Notes under the pieces: generated by a model
Told to the model about the DNA's origin: nothing
The model's input: the letters and a program-made list of their open reading frames with translations, nothing else
Database searches by the model: none
NCBI RefSeq assembly: GCF_000744825.1
Contig: NZ_JQMR01000001.1
Span: 620,001-684,000 of the forward strand
Direction of reading: 5' to 3'
Length of the DNA: 64,000 bases
Source of the DNA: Carnobacterium mobile DSM 4848
GTDB taxonomy: Bacteria; Bacillota; Bacilli; Lactobacillales; Carnobacteriaceae
Part shown: positions 38,839 through 48,500 of the stretch, in pieces
How the letters are laid out: each line of letters starts with the position of its first letter
Position numbering within the stretch: the first letter of the stretch is position 1
Position numbers and translations under genes: made by a program

Positions 38839-38881
38839 TATGTTCTCGTTCAATAAAGCGAGTTAATGAAGCAAGAGAAAT

Positions 38882-38911
38882 AAAAAAAACCATCTCTTTT
38901 AGAAATGGTTT
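38882..38911 (-). terminator. Terminator after khpA
   Basis: Minus-strand stem AACCATTTCT with AGAGATGGTT and eight T. It splits the block into ylxM-ffh-rpsP-khpA and rimM-trmD-rplS, though some read-through is likely. Confidence 0.85.
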
Positions 38912-38927
38912 ACTTATTTTAAGAATT

Positions 38928-39170
38928 TTAGCTATTGACAATCGTTAATCTAATACGCTTTGGTCCAGAGACTCTAACGCTGTAAACGATTGTCCGAATA
39001 GCTTTTGCTACGCGACCTTTTTTCCCGATTACACGTCCAATATCATCAGGGTGAACAGATAGATGATATTCTGAAAAATCTTTTGATTCTTTGATATCAA
39101 GTACTAGTTCCTCCGGGTGATTAACAAGAGGACGAATAATGGTAAGAATTAATTCATTCATGTCAGCCAT
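38928..39170 (-). CDS. khpA: KH-domain RNA-binding protein KhpA
   Basis: An 80-residue single KH domain with the signature GRVIGKKGRVAKAIRTIV. With KhpB (Jag) it binds many small RNAs and affects cell division in streptococci. The start is ATG 39170 (MADMNEL), with AAAGGA 8 bases upstream; the ATG three codons earlier touches that site. It follows rpsP by 14 bp. Confidence 0.93.
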   Translation of the reverse strand: MADMNELILTIIRPLVNHPEELVLDIKESKDFSEYHLSVHPDDIGRVIGKKGRVAKAIRTIVYSVRVSGPKRIRLTIVNS

Positions 39171-39184
39171 AGTTCTCATCCTTT

Positions 39185-39457
39185 TTACTTAGTGTTTTTT
39201 GAATCGTGGAATTTTTTCATAATGCCTTCTTTTGAAAGGATGTTACGAACTGTATCAGAAGGTTGAGCGCCATCGGCTAACCATTTTAATACTAATTCTT
39301 CGTCCAATTTAACTTCAGCTGGTTCAACAACTGGGTTGTATGTGCCAACAGGCTCGATGAAACGTCCATCACGTGGAGCACGAGCATCTGCAACTACAAT
39401 ACGGTAAAAAGGATTTCTTTTAGAACCCATACGTTTTAAACGGATTTTTACTGCCAT
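39185..39457 (-). CDS. rpsP: 30S ribosomal protein S16
   Basis: A 90-residue S16 beginning [26 protein letters not shown] in outline, with [14 protein letters not shown]. It is needed for 30S assembly. It sits between ffh and khpA, as in most Firmicutes. Confidence 0.97.
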   Translation of the reverse strand: MAVKIRLKRMGSKRNPFYRIVVADARAPRDGRFIEPVGTYNPVVEPAEVKLDEELVLKWLADGAQPSDTVRNILSKEGIMKKFHDSKNTK

Positions 39458-39562
39458 ATTTCTTACACCTCCATTAACTATCTTTCACTAAGTATATTAA
39501 CAGGAATTTACATCCTTGTAAAGTGTTTTTTCTTTACACTCTATTTTTTTAAGAAACTTCTC

Positions 39563-40987
39563 TTAGCGTTTCTTTTTATTTTTCTTTTTAGCTTTTTTCT
39601 TATTCTTCCGCACCATTGAGTTCATCGCCATTTTGCCTATTTTACCTTTGACCCCTTGCCCAAACATACCGTCTAATCCATCAAGATTTCCTTTAGACAT
39701 TTTACTCATCATTTTTTTCGATTCGTTAAATTGTTTGATTAAGCGGTTTACTTCAGCTATTGGACGTCCTGAACCTCTAGCGATCCGACGTCTTCTGCTT
39801 TGTGATAAAAGATCAGGATTTTCACGTTCTTTTGGTGTCATAGATAATACAATGGCTTTCATGCGAGCCATGTCTTTTGGATCAATTTGCAGGTTTTCTA
39901 AGCCTGGAGCATTGCTCATGCCTGGAATCATTTTTAAGATGTCTTCTATTGGTCCCATATTGCTGACTTGGTCCATTTGTTCAATGAAATCATTAAAATC
40001 AAAACTGTTCTCTTTAAGCTTTTTAGCCATTTCTTCATTCTTTTTCTCATCAAAATCTTGTTGGGCTTTTTCAATCAATGTCAGCATGTCGCCCATACCT
40101 AAGATACGATTAGCCATCCGGTCTGGATAGAAGGGCTCTAAAGCGTCTAACTTTTCTCCTTGACCGACAAATTTAATTGGCTTGCCTGTAACGGAACGAA
40201 TAGAAAGAGCTGCCCCGCCACGAGTATCCCCATCTAATTTTGTTAAAATTACTCCGGTAATGTCTAGTTGTTGATTAAAGGAATCAGCTACATTCGCAGC
40301 CTCTTGTCCTGTCATTGCATCTACTACTAAGAAAATCTCAGTCGGATCGACAGTAGCCTTAATATCGGATAATTCAGTCATCAATGTTTCATCGATTTGC
40401 AAACGTCCTGCTGTATCGATAATAACAAAATCACGGTGTTCTTCTTTAGCCTTTTGAATCCCTTGTTTAGCAATTTCTACTGGACTTACTTTATCTCCCA
40501 TTGAAAAAACAGGGATATCTAATTGTTCTCCTAATGTTTCCAATTGTTGAATAGCTGCAGGACGATAAATATCTGCAGCAACCATTAAAGGTCGTTTATT
40601 CTGTGTTTTTCTTAAGTGATTAGCTAGCTTCCCAGCCGTAGTTGTTTTACCTGCACCTTGTAACCCTACCATCATCACTACAGTAGGAGCTTTTGCAGCC
40701 ATTTGAATCGTGCTTTGTTCGCCACCCATTAAATTAGTCAGTTCCTCACTAACAATTTTAATGATTTGTTGGCTAGGAGAAAGGCTTTCTAATACTTCTG
40801 ATCCTACTGCACGGTTGCTAACTGTCTTCACAAAGTCTTTTACAACTTTGAAGTTAACGTCCGCTTCTAATAAAGCAAGGCGCACTTCGCGCATCATTTC
40901 TTTTACGTCTGCTTCCGAAACTTTGCCTTTGCGACGCATTTTTGCCATCGCATTTTGCAGGCGTTCTGATAATCCTTCAAATGCCAT
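39563..40987 (-). CDS. ffh: Signal recognition particle protein Ffh (SRP54)
   Basis: The GTPase that, with 4.5S/6S-like SRP RNA, targets membrane proteins. N domain (1-90), G domain with GLQGAGKTTTAGK, DTAGRLQID and TKLDGDTRGG, then the methionine-rich M domain (about 300-450) with the RNA-binding SRRRRIARGSG. The tail is a run of Lys. It follows ylxM by 17 bp, and the receptor FtsY is encoded in this same window. Confidence 0.97.
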   Translation of the reverse strand: MAFEGLSERLQNAMAKMRRKGKVSEADVKEMMREVRLALLEADVNFKVVKDFVKTVSNRAVGSEVLESLSPSQQIIKIVSEELTNLMGGEQSTIQMAAKAPTVVMMVGLQGAGKTTTAGKLANHLRKTQNKRPLMVAADIYRPAAIQQLETLGEQLDIPVFSMGDKVSPVEIAKQGIQKAKEEHRDFVIIDTAGRLQIDETLMTELSDIKATVDPTEIFLVVDAMTGQEAANVADSFNQQLDITGVILTKLDGDTRGGAALSIRSVTGKPIKFVGQGEKLDALEPFYPDRMANRILGMGDMLTLIEKAQQDFDEKKNEEMAKKLKENSFDFNDFIEQMDQVSNMGPIEDILKMIPGMSNAPGLENLQIDPKDMARMKAIVLSMTPKERENPDLLSQSRRRRIARGSGRPIAEVNRLIKQFNESKKMMSKMSKGNLDGLDGMFGQGVKGKIGKMAMNSMVRKNKKKAKKKNKKKR

Positions 40988-41004
40988 TTAATTCACCATT
41001 CCTT

Positions 41005-41349
41005 TTATTCTTCATTTGTTTCTTTTTTAAGCTTTTGGATAAACCTTTGCAGTACTTCATCTTTTGGGTAGTGGTCATTTACATAAACAGAAAATTCATC
41101 AAGGGTTTCTTCTAACTGAGTGAAATTTTCTACTAAATGAAGCTTGCGTTCATAATCTGTCAGTATCTGCTCTGTTCGTCGGATATTATCATAAATAGCT
41201 TGCCGGCTCACTTCAAAATCCTCTGCAATTTCTCCTAAAGAATAATCATCTGCAAAATACAATAACATATAACTTCGTTGTTTTTCAGTTAGCAAAGATC
41301 CATAAAAATCGAATAATCTATTCATACGATTCGTTCTTTCTATTTCCAC
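41005..41349 (-). CDS. ylxM: YlxM/p13-like DNA-binding protein
   Basis: A 114-residue helix-turn-helix protein ([23 protein letters not shown]) that always precedes ffh in Firmicutes and stimulates the SRP cycle in streptococci. The start is GTG 41349, matching the usual N-terminus of the family. Confidence 0.92.
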   Translation of the reverse strand: MEIERTNRMNRLFDFYGSLLTEKQRSYMLLYFADDYSLGEIAEDFEVSRQAIYDNIRRTEQILTDYERKLHLVENFTQLEETLDEFSVYVNDHYPKDEVLQRFIQKLKKETNEE

Positions 41350-41409
41350 TTTTACCCTTCTTTCTTTATCTCAACTGATGTCAAGTGTTTCTCGTTTACA
41401 CACCTCTTA

Positions 41410-41438
41410 AGCGTACTCATTATCGCTTGATTAGTCAA
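41410..41438 (-). promoter_or_regulatory. Possible promoter of ylxM-ffh
   Basis: Minus-strand -35 TTGACT (41438-41433), 17-bp spacer, -10 TACGCT (41415-41410). The -10 is weak. Confidence 0.4.
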
Positions 41439-41504
41439 TAGCTTTAGCGTGTTTTATCGATATTTTGAGTTAATTGAAACTGCAAATACAGCTTTTTTGT
41501 TTCA

Positions 41505-41540
41505 TAAAGAAAGAGGACAAGACAAAAGTCTCATCCTCTT
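41505..41540 (-). terminator. Terminator after the PTS permease gene
   Basis: Minus-strand GAGGATGAGACTTTT pairs with GTCTTGTCCTC, followed by TTTCTTT. Confidence 0.7.
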
Positions 41541-41611
41541 CCTTCTTCTTCATCATTTTTTTGATACGAGCTCTAAAAGTCAGGAACACTATCCCACTTT
41601 CTTTATAGCAT

Positions 41612-43498
41612 TTATTTGTTTCGGTATTCTTCAATATTTGACTTAATATTGGATACTTTTGGTCCATAAATGACTTGAGCATTATTGCCTTTAACGACAA
41701 CTCCAGCTGCTCCTGTTGATTTCAATTGGTTTTGATCAACTAAACCGCCGTCTTTTACGGTTACTCTTAAACGTGTGGCACAGTTATCAACTTCTATTAA
41801 ATTATCTTCGCCGCCTAGTCCTTCAATAATGGTTTTAGACAATTGGTCTTCTGGACTAACGAGTGTTTCAGAAGTGCTTGAAGCTGTTGCTTCATTAGGA
41901 CTCGTTGCTAAATATTCATCAATATTTGATTTGATATTAGATACTTTTGGTCCATAAATAACTTGAGCATTATTGCCTTTAACGACAACTCCAGCTGCTC
42001 CTGTTGATTTCAATTGGTTTTGGTTAACTAAGTTGCCGTCTTTAACGGTCACTCTTAAGCGAGTAGCACAGTTTCCAACTTCAATTAAGTTATCAGCACC
42101 GCCAAGACCCGTTACGATATCATGAGATAGTTCATCTTGAACAGGTACGTTTGCTTTTTCCCCAGCTTTTTTAGCTTGATAATCAGCTTTCGTATACATC
42201 TTAGATTCAACTACATCATCTTCACGTCCCGGTGTCTTCAAATCGAATTTTTTAATAAAGAACGTAAAGACAAAGTAATAAACAAATGCGTAAACGATTC
42301 CGACAAGAACCACTGGGATCCAGTTTGTTATCCCTTGTCCAGGTAATATACCATATAATACAAAATCAAGTAGTCCACCTGAGAAAGTCAACCCAACACC
42401 GACCTGTAGAAAATGCATTAATACAAATGAAAATGCAGCTAGGACACAATGCACGCCAAAATATAAGAATGGCGAAGCAAACAAGAATGAGAACTCAAGA
42501 GGTTCTGTGATTCCTGTAAAAATCGACGTTAGAGACGAAGACATCATAAGTCCTTTAACATCTTTTTTGCGTTCTGGTTTAGCTTGCTGGTACATGGCAA
42601 ATGCTGCTGCTGGGAACCCAAAAATCATAAATGGGAACATTCCAGAGAAAAATTTGGCAGCTTCAGGATCAACCACTTGACCATTACCTAATTGAGTAAA
42701 GACAATATTTTGAGCTCCTTCTACTACATGACCACCAATCGTTGCTGTTCCTCCAAGTGCTGTTTGCCAAAATGGCAAGTAAAAAACATGGTGCAGACCT
42801 AAAGGAATCAGAGCCCGGTAAATAAACCCATATAAAAAGGTACCAACATAGCCTAAATCAGCTACAACAGAACCTAACCAGGCAATTCCTGAACCGGCAT
42901 AAGGCCATAGGAAAGAAAGAACCATGCCTGTTAAAACAGCCGCAAATGCTGATATAATTGGAACAAAACGAGTTCCTGCAAAGAATGACAAAGCGTCCGG
43001 AAACTCTACTTTATAGAAACGGTTATGTAGATAAGCTACAATTAAACCAATAATAATCCCACCGAAAACCCCGGTATTCATTGTTTCTGAAAATCCTAGT
43101 ACAGAACCAATCAGGCCAGGAGTTTCTTTTAACTTTTCAAGGTTGCCAAAGTTTACAATGGTACTTGTCATTGAGGCATACATCATAAAGTAAGCAACAA
43201 CAGCTGATAATGCCGCAACTTCTTTTGCAGCTTTTGCCATACCCAATGCTACAGCTACTGCGAAAAGCAACGGTAAGTTATCAAATATAATTTGACCACA
43301 GTCTTTAAAAACCGTTAGAACATTATAAAGAACCGTCCCTTCTCCTAATAACCAATCTAAATCGTACATGTTTACAAAAGAGTCACCTGTAAAAGATGAG
43401 CCGACTCCTAACATCAATCCGGCTACAGGCAGCAATGCGATCGGCAACATAAATGTTTTACCCATCTTTTGCAGCGTCTCGAATAATTTGTCTTTCAA
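41612..43498 (-). CDS. Sugar PTS permease EIICBB, glucose/maltose/GlcNAc family, with two EIIB domains
   Basis: A 628-residue PTS enzyme that brings a hexose or maltose-type sugar into the cell as its phosphate. The EIIC channel (residues 1-420) has ten or so membrane segments and the family motif SIFTGITEPLEFSF. A linker leads to EIIB copy 1 (about 454-530, phospho-Cys477 in GNCATRLRV) and EIIB copy 2 (about 550-628, phospho-Cys573 in DNCATRLRV). The copies are almost identical. No EIIA domain is present, so it must use one from elsewhere. The sugar is not certain. A possible antitermination leader lies upstream. Confidence 0.88.
   Translation of the reverse strand: MKDKLFETLQKMGKTFMLPIALLPVAGLMLGVGSSFTGDSFVNMYDLDWLLGEGTVLYNVLTVFKDCGQIIFDNLPLLFAVAVALGMAKAAKEVAALSAVVAYFMMYASMTSTIVNFGNLEKLKETPGLIGSVLGFSETMNTGVFGGIIIGLIVAYLHNRFYKVEFPDALSFFAGTRFVPIISAFAAVLTGMVLSFLWPYAGSGIAWLGSVVADLGYVGTFLYGFIYRALIPLGLHHVFYLPFWQTALGGTATIGGHVVEGAQNIVFTQLGNGQVVDPEAAKFFSGMFPFMIFGFPAAAFAMYQQAKPERKKDVKGLMMSSSLTSIFTGITEPLEFSFLFASPFLYFGVHCVLAAFSFVLMHFLQVGVGLTFSGGLLDFVLYGILPGQGITNWIPVVLVGIVYAFVYYFVFTFFIKKFDLKTPGREDDVVESKMYTKADYQAKKAGEKANVPVQDELSHDIVTGLGGADNLIEVGNCATRLRVTVKDGNLVNQNQLKSTGAAGVVVKGNNAQVIYGPKVSNIKSNIDEYLATSPNEATASSTSETLVSPEDQLSKTIIEGLGGEDNLIEVDNCATRLRVTVKDGGLVDQNQLKSTGAAGVVVKGNNAQVIYGPKVSNIKSNIEEYRNK
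41615..42139. repeat. Tandem duplication of the EIIB coding region
   Basis: Copies at about 42139-41903 and 41851-41615, offset 288 bp (96 codons). A core of some 60 bp is identical in both, for example ACTTGAGCATTATTGCC at 41673 and at 41961. The linker between them is rich in Ser, Thr, Ala and Glu. Confidence 0.92.
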
Positions 43499-43573
43499 TT
43501 TGTTTCCTCCTCTATAAATGCTTGCTTTTCAGCAAATGAAAATAATAGCTTGTGTTTTCAAAAAAGACCAATC

Positions 43574-43617
43574 AAAAAGTCTCTGACCTCTTGCAAAACA
43601 AGAGATTAGAAACTTTA
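43574..43617 (-). terminator. Terminator after ftsY / in the PTS gene leader
   Basis: Minus-strand AAAGTTTCT pairs with AGAGACTTT, with an inner stem CTCTTG/CAAGAG; TTTTT and a later TTTTTT follow. It ends the smc-ftsY transcript and may also act as the attenuator of the PTS gene. Confidence 0.85.
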
Positions 43618-43647
43618 GGTTTTGAAAACACGTTTATCATCGTAACA
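43613..43647 (-). promoter_or_regulatory. Possible ribonucleic antiterminator (RAT) site
   Basis: The minus strand reads ATGTTAC, then after about 16 bases TTTTCAAAACCTAAAG. LicT/SacT-type RATs contain TTGTTACTG and end in GGCAAAACC. It overlaps the first arm of the terminator by about 5 bases, as in BglG-type control. The stem itself is imperfect. Confidence 0.4.
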
Positions 43648-43680
43648 TATCTTCTACAAAAAAGCTACTTGCTAACGGTT

Positions 43681-44679
43681 TTAAATCGTTTCTTGGATAA
43701 GCTCACTGAATAATCCATAAACATATTCTCCAGGTTCGAATTCCTGTAAATCATCAACGCCTTCGCCTAACCCAACAAACTTAACAGGGATGTCCAATTC
43801 TTTCCGAATGGCTAAAACAATTCCGCCTTTAGCTGTTCCATCCAGTTTAGTTAAAACAATTCCTGAGACATTAGTAGTTTGTTTGAACTGTTTAGCTTGA
43901 ATCATGGCGTTTTGACCAGTTGTGGCATCAAGTACCAATAAAACTTCATGCGGGCCTCCAGGGACTTCCTTTTCAATCACACGTTTCATTTTTTCCAATT
44001 CATTCATTAAATTCACTTTGTTTTGCAAGCGTCCTGCTGTATCCACTATTAAAACATCTGCTTCTTGTTGTTTCGCTTGTCGTACAGCATCAAAAACAAC
44101 CGCTGCTGGATCTCCGCCAGCTTTTCCAGTAACGACATCAACATCTACTCTTTCGCCCCATACGACTAGTTGTTCTATTGCTCCTGCCCGAAAAGTATCT
44201 CCGGCTGCTAATAGCACTTTTTTTCCTTCGTTTTGAAAACGTTTTGCCATTTTTCCTATAGTGGTTGTTTTTCCAACACCGTTTACACCAACTACTAAAA
44301 TAACAGTCAACCCATTTTCATTAAATAAAACTTCAGGCTTTTCAGTATTGTCTTTTTCGTAAATTTCCACCATCTTTTCAATGATTACATTCTGAACTTC
44401 GCCTTCGCTTTTAGCATTTTTTAGTTTTACTTCTTGACGCAAAGCATCACTGATCTCCATAGAAGCTTCATAGCCGACATCTGCACCAATTAAAATTTCT
44501 TCCAACTCTTCAAAAAAATCTTCGTCGACAGTTCTGAAGTTAGCAAATAATTCATTCATCCGTTGAGAGAAAGACTTACGCGTTTTTTCTAACCCTTTTT
44601 CGTATTTTTCAGTTATTTCTGTCTGTTCAACTTTCTCTTCTCCCGTAAAAGCACGTTTTATTTTATCAAATAATCCCAT
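43681..44679 (-). CDS. ftsY: Signal recognition particle receptor FtsY
   Basis: The membrane-associated SRP receptor, 332 residues. A short charged N-terminal part (1-40) is followed by the NG GTPase domain with GVNGVGKTTTIGK, DTAGRLQNK, TKLDGTAKGG and the closing GLGEGVDDLQEF. The short A domain is normal in Gram-positives. It is the last gene in rnc-smc-HAD-ftsY. Confidence 0.96.
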   Translation of the reverse strand: MGLFDKIKRAFTGEEKVEQTEITEKYEKGLEKTRKSFSQRMNELFANFRTVDEDFFEELEEILIGADVGYEASMEISDALRQEVKLKNAKSEGEVQNVIIEKMVEIYEKDNTEKPEVLFNENGLTVILVVGVNGVGKTTTIGKMAKRFQNEGKKVLLAAGDTFRAGAIEQLVVWGERVDVDVVTGKAGGDPAAVVFDAVRQAKQQEADVLIVDTAGRLQNKVNLMNELEKMKRVIEKEVPGGPHEVLLVLDATTGQNAMIQAKQFKQTTNVSGIVLTKLDGTAKGGIVLAIRKELDIPVKFVGLGEGVDDLQEFEPGEYVYGLFSELIQETI

Positions 44680-44705
44680 TAGCTTACCCCATTTCTTATT
44701 AATTT

Positions 44706-45544
44706 TCAGTCGGATGTAGTTGTCCAGACTGGTTGGTCTTGTAAAGCAAACTTACGGATCGCATGAGCAACACCATGGTCATCATTATTTTTCGTAATAA
44801 ATTGGGCAATTTCTTTTATTTCAGGTACGGCTTTTCCATAGCTACTCCGATTCCTGCATATTCAATCATTGCTTGATCGTTTGCTTCATCTCCCAAGGCC
44901 ATAACTTCATCTGATTCAATTCCTAATAAATCGCATAACACCGCAATCCCTTTTCCTTTATCTACTTCTTTATTCATCATTTCAAGTAGAATTGGCCTAG
45001 ATTTCATTATTGTATATTTTTTATAATAACTAGCCGGAATAGTCGCAATAGCCTTATCTAAAACTTCTTGGTCGCAACAAAAAACAACTTTATTGATTGC
45101 TGCATCTTCAGGTAGTTCAGCCAATGTAATCGACATGTAGGGCAAAGCATTCATTACAGTGGGGTATAACGAATCTCGGCCTTTAGGATAAGGCGGTTCA
45201 TAAATTTTTTCTAAATCTATAAAATTACAAGGGACATTTATTGCTTGGCTTAACTCATATAATTCCTGGGTTTCTTCACGAGTTAATGTTTTTTGCGATA
45301 AAATTTCTCCAGTATCTGTTTTTTGTACTAAACCACCGTTATAAGTGATGCCGTAATCACCCGGCTCTCTTAAGCCCAGTTCTTCTAAAAAGTGGATCAT
45401 GCCTAACAATGGTCTTCCTGTGCACAAAACCACTTTGATTCCTTGAGCTTTTGCTTCTTTTATAGCTGCTTTGTTTTCTGGAGAAATGGTTCGATCTTTC
45501 GTTAATAACGTACCATCTAAATCAATAGCAATCAATTTGATCAT
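44706..45544 (-). pseudogene. Cof-type HAD-IIB phosphatase with a -1 frameshift near the end
   Basis: The frame from ATG 45544 gives 242 residues: motif I DLDGT (8-12), CTGRP, Lys in DKGKGIAV and motif IV GDEANDQAM. It then stops early (MEKPYLK, stop). Adding one base at the AAAA run near 44832-44835 restores the family's normal end: AVPEIKEIAQFITKNNDDHG and on to TGA at 44706, about 279 residues. All catalytic motifs come before the break, so activity may remain. It is a real mutation or a sequencing error. It has AAAGGAG upstream and sits between smc and ftsY. Confidence 0.85.
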
Positions 45545-45586
45545 TTAACTTACTCCTTTTTTAGCTGTTCTGCAGCCTAAACTCAT

Positions 45587-48500
45587 TTATTTAACCGATA
45601 ATTTTTCTTTTTCTTCAACTTCTTCTAAGCGAACAGAGACCAGTTTAGAAACACCTGATTCTTGCATGGTAACGCCATATAAAACATTGGCTTCTTCCAT
45701 CGTTCCTTTACGATGAGTGATCACAATAAATTGAGTATCCCCTTCGAATTTTCTTAAATAACGCCCAAAACGAGCCACATTTGCTTCATCAAGAGCTGCC
45801 TCTACCTCATCTAAAATACAAAAAGGCACCGGCTTGACTTGAATAATAGCAAATAATAAAGCAATAGCTGTAAAAGCACGCTCTCCTCCAGACAATAAAC
45901 TCAACTGTTGCAGTTTTTTGCCGGGTGGCTGAGCAATGATTTCAATTCCTGTCGTCAATAAATTAGTAGGATCGGTTAACTGCAATTCAGCTGTTCCGCC
46001 ACCGAACAGTTGTGGAAAGACTTGACTAAAACGAACACGAATAGCTTCAAAAGTTTCTGAAAAACGCAGTTTAACTTCTTCATCCATTTCATCCATTGTT
46101 TCATATAAACTTTCTTTTGCTTCTAACAAATCATTTCGTTGTTCTGTCAGAAAAGTATAGCGTTCATAAATACGCTCAAATTCTTCAATGGCACCAACAT
46201 TGACATTTCCTAATTCTTTAATGCTTTGTTTCAGCAGTTTCACTTTTTGAGCAGCCTCTTCAACTGAAATATCTAATGGGTATTCTTTTTCAGCCATTTC
46301 ATAATTCAACTGATACTCTTCATTTAAATAAACTAAATGATTTTCAATCATCGTTTCGTTTCGATTAAAAGCAATTTCCACTTTCGTTTTTTGCTCTATT
46401 ATATATTGTTGCTGGTTTTGTTTAATGGTGCCTTTCTGTTCTAGTTGATCCAATTGTTCTTGTACTAGTCGCTGCTGCTCTTTATTGTGAAGCAACGCTC
46501 GCTCGCATTTCGTTTTTTGTTCTTTTAAATCAGCTAATTTTGCTACTATCTCTTTCTGCGTCAATTTTTGACTGCCATCTGATTGAGACATGTGTTGCAG
46601 GTGCAGTTCAAGCTTCGTTAGTTCTTGTTGTTCATTCGTTAATTGTCCATTAAACAGATCGTGTTCTTTTTTTAAGCTGGTAACTTGTTCTTTAATCGTT
46701 GCCAGCTCTGTCATCCGTTGTTGGACTGTCTCATTAGCTGCAAGCTGTAATTGCTCTCTTTCTACATTCTTTGAAGAAGCTATTTCTATGCGGTGATTGA
46801 TTTGTTCCATTTCTTCTTGGAGAATGGAAAGTTCTTCTGTTATTATCTGAATGCGTTGGTTATACTCTTCAGCTTCTTGTTGAGCTTCTTGTGCTTCAAA
46901 CTGATAAGCTTTTAGTTCTCTTTGTAAACGAGAATGTTTTTCAGTATTGATTTCAGCAGCATTTTTCAGCTCTTGTTCTTCCAACCGCTGTTGTTCGCCT
47001 GATTTTCTAAGTTCCTCAAGTTTTTGTTCTTCTTTTCTGACTGTTTGTTTAAGTGTTCGAACTTCAACTTCTTTAGCTGTTAGTGTTTGTTCCATTTGAC
47101 TAATTTGCTGTGTCAAAGAAGATAGCTCGTTTTTACGTGAAAAAAGGCTGCTTTGATTTCCTTTTTTATTTGCTCCACCAGTCATAGAACCACCAGCATT
47201 CATGACATCTCCTTCAAGTGTCACCACCCGATAACTATATTGAAGCAGTTTAGCTATTTCGTTAGCTGCTTTTAAATTATGAGCCACAATAGTTGTTCCG
47301 AGTAAATTCTGAACAATCGAAGCAATTTCGTCCGGGTATTGAACAATGTCACTAGCAATCCCAATAAAACCTGTTTGATTTTTAACTTTCCCTTCAACAG
47401 CAGCAGGTAGTCTGCGCGGCTTAATAGTAGACAAAGGTAAAAATGTCGCTCGGCCAGAATGCTTTTGCTTTAAATATTGAATAGCTTTACGTCCGCTTTC
47501 TTCATTCTGTACGATAATATTTTGCGAGGCAGCTCCTAACGCAATATCAATAGCGATTTCACTTTCTTTTGGAACAACGATCAACTCAGCCACGGCTCCA
47601 ACGATTCCGCCAATCTGTTTTTTATGTTTAAGGACTTCTTTGACCCCTTGATAAAAACCAGTATAATCATCTTTCAATTCTTGTAAACTCTCTTTTTTAG
47701 CTTTCGCTTGCTGTACAACCCGTAAAGCGTCATACATCATTTTTTCTTTTTTTTCTAAGTGAGTGTATTGTTTTTGAATAGTTGCCTGTTGTTCTTGATA
47801 CTGCAAGAGTTTTTTCGCTATTTCTTGTTGACTGGCCGTTCTATCAGCGGTCACTGCGGTAAGTTGGCTAGCAACTTCTTTTAATTCCTTTTCTAATGCA
47901 GTCATAATAGCTGATGTTTTCATTCTTCTTTGGGCAGACTGACTAAAGGTCCTATCTAAATAGCTTTGTTCATTGCGTAAACTAGTTTGCTGCTGCATCA
48001 AATCTATATAGTGATCACGTAATTGTTCGATGGTCTCTTTGCTGTTAGCAGAAAGCATCAAGCGTTCATTTTCCGCTGTTTCAAGTTGTTTTTTTAATTC
48101 TTTTTGTTTCTGTATTTTCTCATCGGTCAATGTCTTTACTTGAGTTATTTTTTTTTCTAAGTCAGCTATTTTATTTAATGTTTGACGCTTTGACTGTTCG
48201 TATTGTTCTCTATTTTCTTTCGTATGCTTGGTTTGTTCATTTAAAACTTGTTTTTGACCTTCTAATTGTTCATATTGCTGAATGGCTTGTACCAATTGAG
48301 CTTGTTCGTTATCAAAAGCATCCGTAAACTGCTGCTTTTGCTGCTTTAACAGCTGCAGGTGTTGCTCAATTTCGTTAGTTTCAGCTTTCATTTGGTTTAA
48401 TTGCTGATTAAAAGCAGCTATTTCCAATTGCTGAACAGCCCATTGTTCCTTTAGTTGACTAATTTCAACTACCGTTAAAGCTATTTCAACATCCTTTAAT

